NCBI GenBank assembly: GCA_950295325.1
Contig: OX485805.1
Span: 5,208,501-5,272,500, forward strand
DNA: 64,000 bases
Reading direction: 5' to 3'
DNA from: Polytrichum commune
Taxonomy: Eukaryota > Streptophyta > Polytrichopsida > Polytrichales > Polytrichaceae
Shown: positions 37,131-46,383 of the stretch, one piece after another
Numbering within the stretch: position 1 is the stretch's first letter
How the letters are laid out: every line of letters starts with the position of its first letter
Program-made: the position numbers and the translations under genes
Notes under the pieces: generated by a model
Database searches by the model: none
What the model was told of the DNA's origin: nothing
Seen by the model: only the letters and a program-made list of their open reading frames with translations

Positions 37131-37670
37131 CTGCCTTGTGCCCCACGGGTGAACACCCGTGGGCCATGTAACAAGTAATTTGGTTAGGTTTTAACATCAT
37201 CAAATGTGTGCCCCACGGGTGAACACCCGTGGGCCATGTAACAGGTAACTTGGGTAGGATTTAGCATCATCACGGGGAGATGTCTCCATGTCAAATATTT
37301 TTAAAAATTATGATTTTTTTTCTCTATATTCATAACTATTGATTATATCTTTTGTATATTTTTTTGAAATTTTTTGTCATCTTCATTTTTTCTAGTAATT
37401 GTTTTAGTTGAATTCTGCGTCATTCTAGGTAGAAATGGTATGTTTTCTAGAAAAATATGGTCATCAAATTTGGTCATGATATTTTACTTCGTAATAGATA
37501 TCATGTATATCTACGTCCCAAAAAAATTTGAGAAAATTTTGACCCATTTTGGTGATGCAACTTGGCAATGGAGTGACCTCCCCTGGAACATCATCAAATG
37601 TGAACCTCACGGGTGAACACCCGTGAGCCATGTAACAAGTAAATTGGTTAGGTTTTAAAATCATCAAGGA
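37131..37670. repeat. Three CCACGGGTG hairpins around an AT-rich insert
   Basis: Hairpins at 37142-37163, 37212-37233 and 37606-37627 have a stem CACGGGTG / CACCCGTG with an AA centre, and are followed by the same tail (CCATGTAACAAGTAA, then TTGGTTAGGTTTTA, with small variations). In the third copy the outer pair changes on both sides (CCCAC...GTGGG becomes CTCAC...GTGAG), so pairing is kept. Between copies two and three lies ~340 bp of AT-rich DNA. The block interrupts the B-type palindrome array. Confidence 0.7.
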
Positions 37671-38513
37671 GGGGCATTTGGAAGAGGCCTCGGATCCGAG
37701 GCCTCATTTTTGAGTCAGGTTGTGTGCTTGAAAAATGAAAATGTTAGGTTCATTTTTTAATTCTCTCGGCCATTTTCTGTAGTATGTATTTCATAAGGAG
37801 GGGCATTCGGAAGAGGCCTCGGATCCGAGGCCTCATTTTTGTGTCAAGGTATGTGCATGAAAAGTTAAAATGTTATGTTCATTTTTGAATGCGCTTGGCC
37901 CTCTTGTTTTGGGTAGTGCATAAGTAGGTACTTTGTGAAGAGGCCTCGGATCCGAGGCCTCATTTTTGTGTCAAGGTATGTGCTTGAAAAATGAAAATCT
38001 TATGTTCATTTTCGAATCCTCTCGGCCTTCTTGTTTTGGGAAGTGAATAAGTATGTGTTTTGGGAAGAGGCCTCGGATCCGAGGCCTCATATTTGTGTCA
38101 ATTTTATGCTAGAAAAATCAAAATGTTATGTTCGTGTAAGATTGCTCTCGGCCTTCTTGTTTTGGGTACTACATGAGTAGGAGGTTTGTGAAGAGGCCTC
38201 GGATCCGAGGCCTCATTTTGGAGACAATGTATGTGCTTGAAAAGTCAAACTGCTATGTTCACATAAGATTTCTCTCGGCCTTTTTCTTTTGGGTAGTGCA
38301 TAAGGAGGAGGTAGGAAAAGAGGCCTCGGATCCGAGGCCTCTCATTCGTAGGTAGGTTAGTGCTAGAGTTGAGCACTTGACTTAGCATTCGGCCATTTCC
38401 ATTTGTAGTTTGCTCTCGGCCTTGTATTGTTTTTGTGAGGATTTGTTTATTTATAGTTACGAAGTTATTGACTTTTCTTTGTGAAATTCTCATTTTCTCC
38501 ATGTTCTTAGGAT

Positions 38514-41500
38514 ATGGACTCTTCACAGGTTGCGCAATCGCAACCCCAATCTGGAGAGGATGTTGTTCTTGCGGCCCCCGCGGTTGAAGTTGAAGCTGTG
38601 CAGGTTGAGAGTCTCAATTCGCAGGGCCCATTACAAGTAGAGGTGAGTTGGATAGTTGTTGAATAATTTGTTAAGCAAGTTTTTTGAGTTCTAGCTTTCT
38701 AAGCATGGTTTTATTGTTTGTGTTTTTGTTAGGCTCTCGCAATGAGCGAAGATGCCGTTCAAGCAGTTGCCGACACGGATCCCGTGGTGTGTGAGCTTGA
38801 GCTTCGGAAATCACAAAAGGAGGACTCCATTGGTGTTATCCAACGCCTTCGGATTAAGCCAACATGTAAGTCCCGCTTATCCATTCCTTTATGCCGCTTG
38901 AGAGCCCTCCCTCTCGTCCGTCCTATCAGTGAGGTTGAGGTGCAGCGCTTGGAATGTGAATTTGTAATGGGATACCGAGAGGGTGATCGGGTTTTTTACG
39001 TGTCTTCTTTCAACGACGTTCCCGTGGACCTCCCCATTCCCCCTGGCATTATGGCCTCTTGGAGCCCTCTCTGGCAAGAGGCCTCCGCAGAATTTGACGC
39101 CAAGCTCAAGGAGGATCCGGATCTTGCACATTTCGCCGGGAAGATGTTCTTCGTCTGGGAAGGCAATCATCGTCTCACCGCTTGGTGGAGACACATCAAT
39201 AACCACCACGCCGATGACAAGAGTTGGCATATCTCGGTGGATTGCATTGTTGTTGACCCTAGAGGATACACCGGTATATTTCTCAATGCCATGAGCGACA
39301 TTAATTGGTAAGCTCATTCATTTTTTTCATTCATTTTTCATTTTTGTTTCAATTCTTTTCCATTCTTTTCAGCTCACGTTCCTCACATATTTTTTCTCAG
39401 GTCAACCGAGCATGATTATGTCAAGGCAAACATTCCGGCCAAGCTCCTTCGAATCCGCACTTTTGGGAGGTTAGAGTTGTCCACCTTCAAGGATCTTATA
39501 TCGCCATCTGACTACAAAGCATGCGAGAAGATAAAGGAGAGTCGCCCAACTTGGTACACCTTGACCGCGGATGTGTTCGTTAAGTTTCTTTACAAGGTAT
39601 GGTTTTATGCATTCAATCATTTAGAGCTTCCAACATAGATAATTTCCATACCGATTATATGAACTCACAAGGTCATTTCTTGCAGAGAGACATTTTGGCT
39701 CAAGCAGACCTTGCAGTGAGGCATTACCGTGAGACCACACCCGTTGCGGAGAGGTCGGCCACTGAGATTTGGAATGTTATGACCAAGGCCCAGGAGAGGA
39801 CAATCAAAAGTATTCGGGCCCGTTCTTTTGAGAAGTACATATCCGTTGCACACCCTGACAATGGAGAGGATTTCTTTCATGAGGTACTCTTTTGAACTCA
39901 AATCACTCTTGAACGCAATTCATCCAAATCACTCTTCAACTCTATTACTCTTTTGAATTCAAATCATTTTTATTTTGTGCACAGATTGACCGTTATTTTA
40001 ATGAGTTCTCTTCGACGGACATGACAATTGAAAAATTACAAAAAATTGTCACATGCCCGGTCGAAGCTTCGTTCAAAGCTAAGTGGCTTCACTGGTGGAA
40101 CGCTCCCCTTCGTGAAAGGTTAGATAACAAGTTCCCCGTCGACAAGCCTATGAAGGAGAGGGCTTTGGACGACTGGCTACACAAGGCGTCCTTCTGGGCT
40201 CAAGTAAATCCATTCCTCGGCCTTCTTCATTTTCATTTTCCTCTATTCCATTTATCTCATATCTAATCATCTCCTTCTCTGCAGTTGGAGAAAGAAGTCG
40301 CGGTTGAAATTGAGACCTTAGAGGAGAGCCTCTCCGTCGACATTGATTGGGACGCATCAGAAACTATCTTGCGCCCTCGTGAGTACGTTGATCATTGGCG
40401 GATTGTCCTTTGGGACAAGGCCTTCAAGCCTTATCTCGGCGATAAGCCTGACATCGCATTTGCCAAAGGTGATAATCTCTTGGAGTTCGAGGAGGGGGCT
40501 CTCGCTATCAAGCGTGTAGCCTATCGGTAATACATCTATCCTCCACTTTGCACCTCTCCTTAATGTCATTTCTTGCTCGTTTTGTTGGTTTTCTTACATT
40601 CTTGTTTTGTCATGTAGGTATATCATGAGAGAATTGGTTGTGAAGAATGCATTGGCCTCATCTTCCTTGCCGGACTACCTCTCGGACTGGGTGAATATTT
40701 TTTCTAGCCTCTGCGTGTATACGACCGCGCAAACAAACAAGTTTTCCGAATTGCACTTGCAGGGTGGTGGATGGTACTTGGATTGTGCTGCAGGATTTGT
40801 CCCCGGGGAAGAGAAGGCTTTGTTTGCTAGCCTTGTGGGTAGTGCTCTGGATAATAACATTGTTACCTTGGAGGACCCTGACATCGTTGAGCTTCCCCCT
40901 CCTCCTCCTAAGGCACCAAGGAGAAAGGGCAGAGCAAAGAAGACCGCCACTCAAGCATCTTCCCAAATTCTCACTCGGTCTGCTTCTAAGACCCCGGTTG
41001 AGCCACCCACCCTTCCACACAGTCCATCTATCGCTCCCTCCGTTGCTCCCTCTCTTGCCCCTTCTGTTACTCCATCTGCATTTCATCCACAATCTCTTGC
41101 CACTCCATCTCATAGTGGCACTTCTCTCCTCTCTTTGCCTCGCAAGAGGAAGGCCGCTCTCTTGGATACCAGTGCCACCTCTTCGGATGCCACTAACACG
41201 CTTACCCTCATCGAAAATGTGGACATGGTTCAACTAATGCTGGATTCCGAGGTTGCCGGAGGTCCCCTCCCCGCATATACCTGCATCCAAGAGTTCATTG
41301 CCAAGGTTTGTATACTTGCCTTCGTCAATTCTCAATTTTTTTTCCTTTGCTTTGTTTATTTTTTTCCTTCTTGTTTTCTCATGAAGTTTCAATTGCAGGT
41401 TGGGGCAGGTCGTTCCCGTGTGAACACCTCGACTACAACTCACAAGGGCCTCGATTTGCTCTTCGCCGACATTCCCGAAAATTTGCCGGTGCCGAACATC

Positions 41501-42714
41501 TCCACCGATGTTCCTGCTTGGAACAAGCTCCATGAATCATACTATGAGTGTCTTTTTGCATTTGCGAAATCTAACCTCTATGATCATGGTGTCCTTGTTC
41601 TTGCCCATTGTGCGAGTGCCAGTGTTTCTAGGAGTATTTTCGATTGGGCACACACTTATGACTTCTACGTCGCGGAAGATTGGTTTGGAATGAATGATTT
41701 AGACCTCCAATCTCCCGTTGTTCCCTCTGGAGTGGTAAGCAAGTCTCCCTCTCTTCCCCTTCCGTATTGCTTATCATTTCAATTTCAATTCAATTTCAAT
41801 TCCATTTCATTTCAATTCAATTTCATTTTCATTGTTGCAGATTCGGAAGTTCAACATCAAAGTTCTTGTTCGTGTTAACTCCGTTCTTAGAGTGCGGGAG
41901 GAGGCCATACAAGAGTATGGTTACAACCTCCAACGAGATGGATGGTTGAATACCTTCACCGATGAGAAGAGCCAGACGATGCGCAGTGATGGGGTACCTT
42001 GGCGAGGTGCCCGTGAGAAGCATCCTGTTTTTTTTTCCATCCTTCTCGCTACTCTCACCGACAAGAATGATGTTATTATGGACTGGCAGTGTAGTGTAGG
42101 TACGCCTTCTTTTTCAACTTCATCCTTACTTTGAATTTTCCATTATTTTTCCTTGACTAGTTTTCATACTAACATTTTACCTCTCTTTGCTTTAGGTGGT
42201 TCGATTACAGCATGTCGCTCCCTTGAGCGGCATATTGTGGCCCTTGAGAGTGACCCTGTCATTTTCAATTCACTCCTACTCCCCATGCGCGATCCCCAGC
42301 CTGCGCGTATATCTCGCTCAGTTGCCGCACCGTCTACATCTATCTTTGATCCTCCTCAAAAGATGACCAAGAGGGCATTCGGATTTCTTTGTGCGTAAGT
42401 TTGCTTTCTATATTTTGCCATGTTTGCTTTGATTTCAAATTCTCATTTTCTAGTGTCATCATGTTTCTAATCCTTTTGCTTGGGTGTTTAGAGAGCCAGC
42501 GGAGGTCGCAGTCATTCGTCGAGACATGTTTTCAAGTCTTCCGAAGCCGTTTGAGCTTCCCCCGTATGCTAGTGCAATGGCGGATTGTTTTGCGAAGGCG
42601 GAGTCCCCATCTCCTCCTCGCGTTCGTCATTTCTCGCGTGGAACACGAAATCTTTTCTTGTTAGAAGCAAATGAGGGTGAGGAGAGTGATAGGGAATGTT
42701 CTCTAAGCCCTTAG
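38514..42714 (+). CDS. Element B ParB-like plus DNA-methyltransferase-like protein (intact)
   Basis: Eleven exons whose phases all close: 38514-38642, 38733-39307, 39401-39596, 39686-39883, 39985-40203, 40285-40526, 40618-41305, 41399-41734, 41841-42099, 42196-42394 and 42492-42714. They give 1087 residues, more if joined to the exons at 30,010. A ParB/sulfiredoxin-type fold is indicated by IPLCRLRALPLVRPISEVEV, then FFVWEGNHRLTAWWRHI (GNHR at residues ~187-190), then WHISVDCIVV. Exon 7 encodes a Pro/Ser-rich, basic linker. Exons 8-10 look like a beta-class N4/N6 DNA methyltransferase: LDLLFADIPE at the motif IV position (773-776, where DPPY is usual), LYDHGVLVLAHC, then KHPVFFSILLATLTDKNDVIMDW and GGSITACRSLERHIVALESDP at motifs X/I/II. 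The SAM-binding DPFxGSG is replaced by DWQCSVGGS. Catalysis is therefore doubtful. I infer binding to the adjacent palindromes, as ParB binds parS. Confidence 0.75.
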
Positions 42715-42769
42715 TTTATCATTTTGGTTTTGGAGATTATAACTCCGTTTGTTGTTGTTATCCGGCTTT

Positions 42770-42775
42770 AATAAA
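42770..42775 (+). terminator. Poly(A) signal AATAAA
   Basis: AATAAA lies 55 bp after the TAG stop of the element B ParB/methyltransferase-like gene, at a usual distance for a plant 3' UTR. Confidence 0.55.
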
Positions 42776-42997
42776 AGTTGTGTGTTGGTTTTATTTTTGA
42801 TATCCGGCGCAAGTTTCATTCTTTCTTTCCATTATTTCATATTCATATGTCAACCCGCATTGCATTCTTTATTTTTTCTTCATCGTTCGGATCTCTTAAC
42901 TTCTAGTCACAAAACAATCTAGCTCTCGGCTCTTAGTGTGAGATCTTAGTTATAGGGGGACCATACTTTCTATTAGTGTGGATGGTTTATTTTATGG

Positions 42998-43306
42998 TTG
43001 TGCACACTAATCACATTGGCCGTCTTCCAATCCCAATTGCTATATAGCAATTGGAAGTTTTGTTTGGCACGCGAACATAACCTCGTCAAACTTTTTAAAT
43101 TGAAATTCATGTTGTTCTCAAAGAGCCGGCACGTCACCTCAAAAATTTCCAAGAGGATTCTAAGGTTGGACTTGGGGGATTTGTCTTTGAGGTCTTTGGC
43201 TAAGCTAAGGACTGAATTGGAAGGCTGTTATGGTGCGACGGAGTTTTATGGCATGTTCTTTGGATCATTTTACCCATATTGGACATGCCCGGCAGATAGG
43301 GTGTAG
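42998..43306 (+). CDS. Possible small protein near the right end of element B
   Basis: An open frame whose later part, from about residue 40 (SKSRHVTSKISKRILRLDLG, then LAKLRTELEGCYGATEFYG, ending in WTCPADRV), has ordinary protein composition. It has no recognised domain and no clear start or splice context. It could be an exon, a decayed gene or chance. The rest of 42,776-43,656 shows nothing I can name. Confidence 0.2.
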   Translation: MCTLITLAVFQSQLLYSNWKFCLAREHNLVKLFKLKFMLFSKSRHVTSKISKRILRLDLGDLSLRSLAKLRTELEGCYGATEFYGMFFGSFYPYWTCPADRV

Positions 43307-43656
43307 ATGGCCCTAAACTAGAGTATATAGTTATTTTAACTAACTACCCATTTTTGTAAGTCTTGAGGTTGGCTACATTTTGTTGACCAATAAAATATTT
43401 TGTGTATGGTATTTTGATTTCAATTTGGTGACGTCAGCCCTAATTTAATATGATACATTTGAAAACATATACTATAAGATGTTTGATAACAAATGCAATC
43501 TTCCACGCCTATAGGATCCGTTGGTTTCTCAAACAATTCTGGGTTATTATGTCCACGGGAATGGGGGTACCTTTCCAAATATAGAATTCAAACTATCTCT
43601 AATTCCACGGAAATAGGCACTGCTTCTCCTAAAATTACCCAACAAAATCTAAATTT

Positions 43657-43696
43657 TCCGCTCTCCAATCTCCGCTCTCCGCTCTCCGCTCACATA
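43657..43696 (-). repeat. Element B right terminal inverted repeat
   Basis: Forty bases, ending CGCTCACATA, that are the reverse complement of the left end. The repeat is built of CCGCTCT units. CTTG follows at once, then the element A frame continues. Confidence 0.85.
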
Positions 43697-43700
43697 CTTG
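43697..43700. other. Right target-site duplication of element B (CTTG)
   Basis: The second copy of CTTG directly abuts the right terminal repeat. The reading frame of element A exon 3 continues from 43,701. Confidence 0.65.
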
Positions 43701-43867
43701 AGTTTCCCCATCCATCCGCGGAGATGGAGGATGTCCACATGGACACTCTCGACCTGGGCGGAGACGACGACGACGACGACGAGGCGGACCACATTGTGCA
43801 GACCCAGGCGTCACAGTCGGAGCATGCCATAGATGCCATGGAGACAGAGGCGGCTGGCCCAATGGGG

Positions 43868-43995
43868 ATTACGAACGCGCGTTCGTTAATCGAAGAGGAG
43901 GGAACTGCTCGGTCCAGCGCCGCTGCCCCTCCCCCCGATGACGAGGTAACTCTCCTCTGAGAATACCACTCATTTGACGAACGCGCGTTCGTAAC
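43868..43995. repeat. Two A-type palindromes at the exon 3 donor
   Basis: Copies at 43868-43889, inside coding sequence and read as ITNARSL in a different frame from the copy at 22517, and at 43974-43995, 28 bases into the following intron. Both have centre CG. Confidence 0.85.
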
Positions 43996-44304
43996 CACTA
44001 ACCCATGCGCGTTTTGTTCTTGGCGGTTCCTGTCCATCAGCATCACGAGGCGTGCGAGGACCCTTCTCTACGTGGACCCTTAGCCTGATAATTTTTGACC
44101 CTTAGCCCGATAAATTTTGTAGAACACGGCATGTATTTGCCATAGGAAATTGTGAAAAATTATCACGTGAGACAATTGCAAATATTCACCGAATTAATAT
44201 ATGAGCAGATGATCTCTGCGTCGCATCTCCCAAACTTATTGTATCGTATCGCATCTTGTATTATGTATGTTCATGCGCATCATTACACTTTCACACCCAC
44301 CTCA

Positions 44305-44417
44305 TTAACGAGCGCCCGTTCGTAAAAGGGTGCGACCATCTGTCCACCTCCTTCACGAACGACCGTTCGTAAATGATGCGCCACCCCAGCCTTCATTCAC
44401 GAACGCTCGTTCGCAAG
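44305..44417. repeat. Three A-type palindromes upstream of the HAD exon
   Basis: Copies at 44305-44326, 44352-44373 and 44396-44417, spaced 47 and 44 bp, with outer arms decayed (TTAACGAGCG, TTCACGAACG) but cores kept. Centres are CC, AC and CT. They lie in intron 43,946-44,530. Confidence 0.8.
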
Positions 44418-45418
44418 TCTGCACTTGACCACATTTTCCTTGCACTATTTTCCTCGCATAATCGTCTTTTCCTTAATGCAATGTTATTTATTGGATCATA
44501 GAATTAAACTAGTCGAGTTGTTAATCACAGGATCCCCCGGAGATAGGTCGGAGACCCTCGACCAGTGGACGTCTTACCCGAAACAAACCGTTCGTCGTGT
44601 TCGACCTGAACGGGGTGTTGTGTCACACCGAACACATCCCCCGGGTCCCCACGCGTCCCTTCCGTCACCCCGACGAAAGGGACTACGACGGAGAGCTCGA
44701 CACGCTCATTAACCGCAAGGCTGTCCGCGCCCGTCCCGGCCTGCGTGACTTCCTTCGAGAGGTGCTCGATGTAGCTCACGTCATTGTGTGGAGCTCCATG
44801 GTCATGGAGAACACCGAGCCAATCGTCGACTTCCTCTTCCGCGATCTTCCGAGGCCTTGCCTCATCCTCGGCCAAGAGGATTGCGATGAATTGCTTGACG
44901 AAAAGGGTATGCCGGTTCCAAAGTTCGGCGGTCAGGGCGGAGGACAACAATTCCTCAAGGTCCTGAGGTCAAGACTGTGGCGGGGCATCCCCCGGTTGCA
45001 GGGGGTACCCCACGGGTGGTGGCCGACCCCCGAGAACACCGTCCTCGTCGACGACAGCCCCACCAAAAGCGTCTTGAACCCCCCCGGGGAACGTCATCTT
45101 CCCCGCCACTTGGACCGGCGATAGGAATGACACGTTTTTGGTCGATACGCTAGCGCCTTACCTTAGAAGGCTTGTTGTCCACGCCGGTAGCATACCATTT
45201 TTTGTTAGGTCCAACCCCATCGGCAATGTGGGTTTAAGCCCCCGTGATAATGTATTCAAGAGCATCATGAGGCTCGCCAAACTCAATAAATTGATTTGAA
45301 ATTCCTCCATGTCTTTGCTTGTTATCGTGTGGTTCACATATCTAATGCTTGCTCTGTTTTGGATGTCTTTTGTTGTTGTGATTGTTGTTGTTTTTGTTGT
45401 TCTTGCCCATAGTCTGCC

Positions 45419-46383
45419 CCAATATGCTACGCCCCCGTGGTCGACGGCCCTTCCCGTCCCGTCTCGCCCCCTGCCTCCCCTTCCCGCGACGTCACGGACT
45501 TCCAAATGCCATCCCTCTACCACTTCTCGGCGGTCGACGCGGCCTCGGCCGTGGATTACTCCCGCGACGTCGGCATCGACGACGGTGTCGTCAACAGCCC
45601 GCCCCTCGCACTTGTCGCCCGCGCCTACGCCCCGTCGCCCTCCCCCCTCTCCAAGGAGAAACGGACGCTCGTTCGTTTGGGGCACCTCTCGCCCTCTAGG
45701 GACGACTGCGTCGCTCGTCGTGGGCCGAGCCGGCATCTCCGCATGGACTTTGCCCCCGCCGACTCCGTTCCTCCCCCCGCAACGTCATCCGCAATCGTGG
45801 GCCCTCCAGGCCTCGACTCCCCCCCGCCATCCAACAGTGCAATAGTTCCATCGGCTCCGGATGCTCCCGTCGACGCCCCCCTCGTTCCCACTGTTCCCCG
45901 CATGGACGTTCCCAAAGCCAAGGTGCCCTCCTCAACCCTAAACCCCTTTCCCGCTTTTGCTTTGCTTGTCTTCCGTGTGCGTGCCGTTCTCTTTACGAGC
46001 GCCCATCCCAAACCGCCCTCATTATTTTCCCCACTCCATTCCCATTCTTATCTTCCTATGACGTTGTTTCGCAGGTGGCTACCCGCTCGCTTGGTGCCCG
46101 GCCCTCCTCCACGTCCTCCTTGGATAGGCACGCCCTCAAGGCCGCATCTTCCGAGTCCGATCGTTGTCTGGCCCTCCGGAGAAGCGCAAGACGTTCCCTT
46201 TCGCAAACGCCCTCGTATTCTACTTATAATACCACCTCGTACAATTCGGGAGCGCGTCCTGAAACATGCAAGAACAACACATATTCCTGTCCAGGCAACA
46301 CACAAGGATACAGTCGTGGGCCTGAGATTTTTAGAGCCATGGAGGCCGCCAAAAAAAAGGACTTAGCCGCAAAAAAAAAATAG
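45419..46383 (+). CDS. Proline/serine-rich coding exons of element A, unknown
   Basis: An acceptor-like CCCATAG at 45418 opens a GC-rich frame (SAPICYAPVVDGPSRPVSPP...) that ends at a GCCAAG donor near 45,929. An acceptor TTTCGCAG at ~46,074 continues in phase 0 (VATRSLGARPSSTSSLDRH...) to a TAG at 46,381, ending in a Lys-rich tail. The product is low complexity and I recognise no domain. A degenerate A-type palindrome lies at 45658-45679 (read KRTLVRL) and a half-site near 45,992. It could be a separate gene, alternative 3' exons of the HAD gene, or decayed sequence. Confidence 0.3.
45658..45679. repeat. Degenerate A-type palindrome in coding-like sequence
   Basis: The cores ACGGACG and CGTTCGT are kept around centre CT; the outer arms have diverged. 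It is the most distal A-type site in the window. Confidence 0.6.

Larger units (their letters stand above)
31197..38341. repeat. Array of ~46 B-type palindromes
   Basis: The perfect 22-bp palindrome is GAGGCCTCGGA followed by its reverse complement, with the smaller palindromes GAGGCCTC and GGATCC nested in it. I count about 46 copies; only a handful have a substitution (for example near 33346, 35104, 36870 and 36998). From 31,376 to 33,832 copies lie in a higher-order repeat of 307 bp with two palindromes per unit, spaced 128 and 179 bp. Near 35,622-36,258 the unit is about 127 bp. Elsewhere spacers differ, but the palindrome persists, so it is better conserved than its context. The chains of 63-residue frames in the array are by-products of the tandem repeat, not genes. 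Confidence 0.92.
22780..43696. mobile_element. Element B: 20.9-kb DNA transposon with ParB/methyltransferase-like cargo
   Basis: Bounded by terminal inverted repeats at 22780-22820 and 43657-43696, flanked by CTTG, and inserted in exon 3 of the element A gene. Contents left to right: a 155-residue acidic protein (+), a MULE-like transposase (-), a divergently transcribed gene that may be the 5' end of the ParB gene (+), an array of about 46 palindromes, and an intact ParB plus methyltransferase-like gene (+). All open frames appear undamaged, so the insertion is probably recent and the element may be autonomous. A 4-bp duplication is shorter than the 8-11 bp usual for MULEs, which is an unexplained difference. 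Confidence 0.8.
43701..45299 (+). pseudogene. Element A gene, 3' part: acidic linker and FCP1-like HAD phosphatase domain, frameshifted
   Basis: The remainder of exon 3 (43701-43945) encodes an acidic stretch with seven consecutive Asp. After an intron carrying four A-type palindromes, exon 44531-45299 encodes a HAD-superfamily phosphatase domain of the FCP1/SCP type: FVVFDLNGVLCHTE (nucleophile motif, DLNGVL as in many plant members), ARPGLRDFLREVLDVAHVIVWSS (motif II), and NTVLVDDSPTKS (motif IV with paired Asp). FCP1-like domains dephosphorylate phospho-Ser/Thr, classically on the RNA polymerase II tail. A one-base excess in the CCCCCCCGGGG run (45080-45089) breaks the frame. In the shifted frame the domain continues to a TGA at 45297. 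Phase 0 is kept at every junction from 18,600, so I infer a single ParB/methyltransferase-like/HAD fusion gene. Two adjacent genes remain possible. Confidence 0.65.
14867..46383 (+). mobile_element. Element A: older element, interrupted by element B
   Basis: I group here the sequence that shares the A-type palindrome (TTTACGAACG, two variable bases, CGTTCGTAAA) and the broken ParB/methyltransferase-like/HAD gene. The palindromes occur from 14,867 to 22,538 and again from 43,868 to 45,679. None is found in the 20.9-kb insert between. I could not find terminal inverted repeats or a target duplication for this element, so its limits and its status as a transposon are inferred. It has at least three lesions: an in-frame TGA, a frameshift and the insertion. 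The Dof-like gene at 46,913-47,785 may also belong to it. Confidence 0.5.

Noticed and set aside
31197-38341. CRISPR-like array
   Set aside because: Spacers are long and mostly identical to each other, the repeat is a perfect palindrome, and the genome is eukaryotic.
40658-41233. 191-residue minus-strand frame
   Set aside because: It is antisense to exon 7 of the element B ParB/methyltransferase-like gene.
43493-43960. 155-residue plus-strand frame crossing the right end of element B
   Set aside because: Its N-terminal half is transposon terminal sequence and only the part after 43,700 belongs to the element A exon.
45158-45736. 192-residue minus-strand frame
   Set aside because: It is a chance frame in GC-rich DNA, opposite the HAD domain and its downstream exon.
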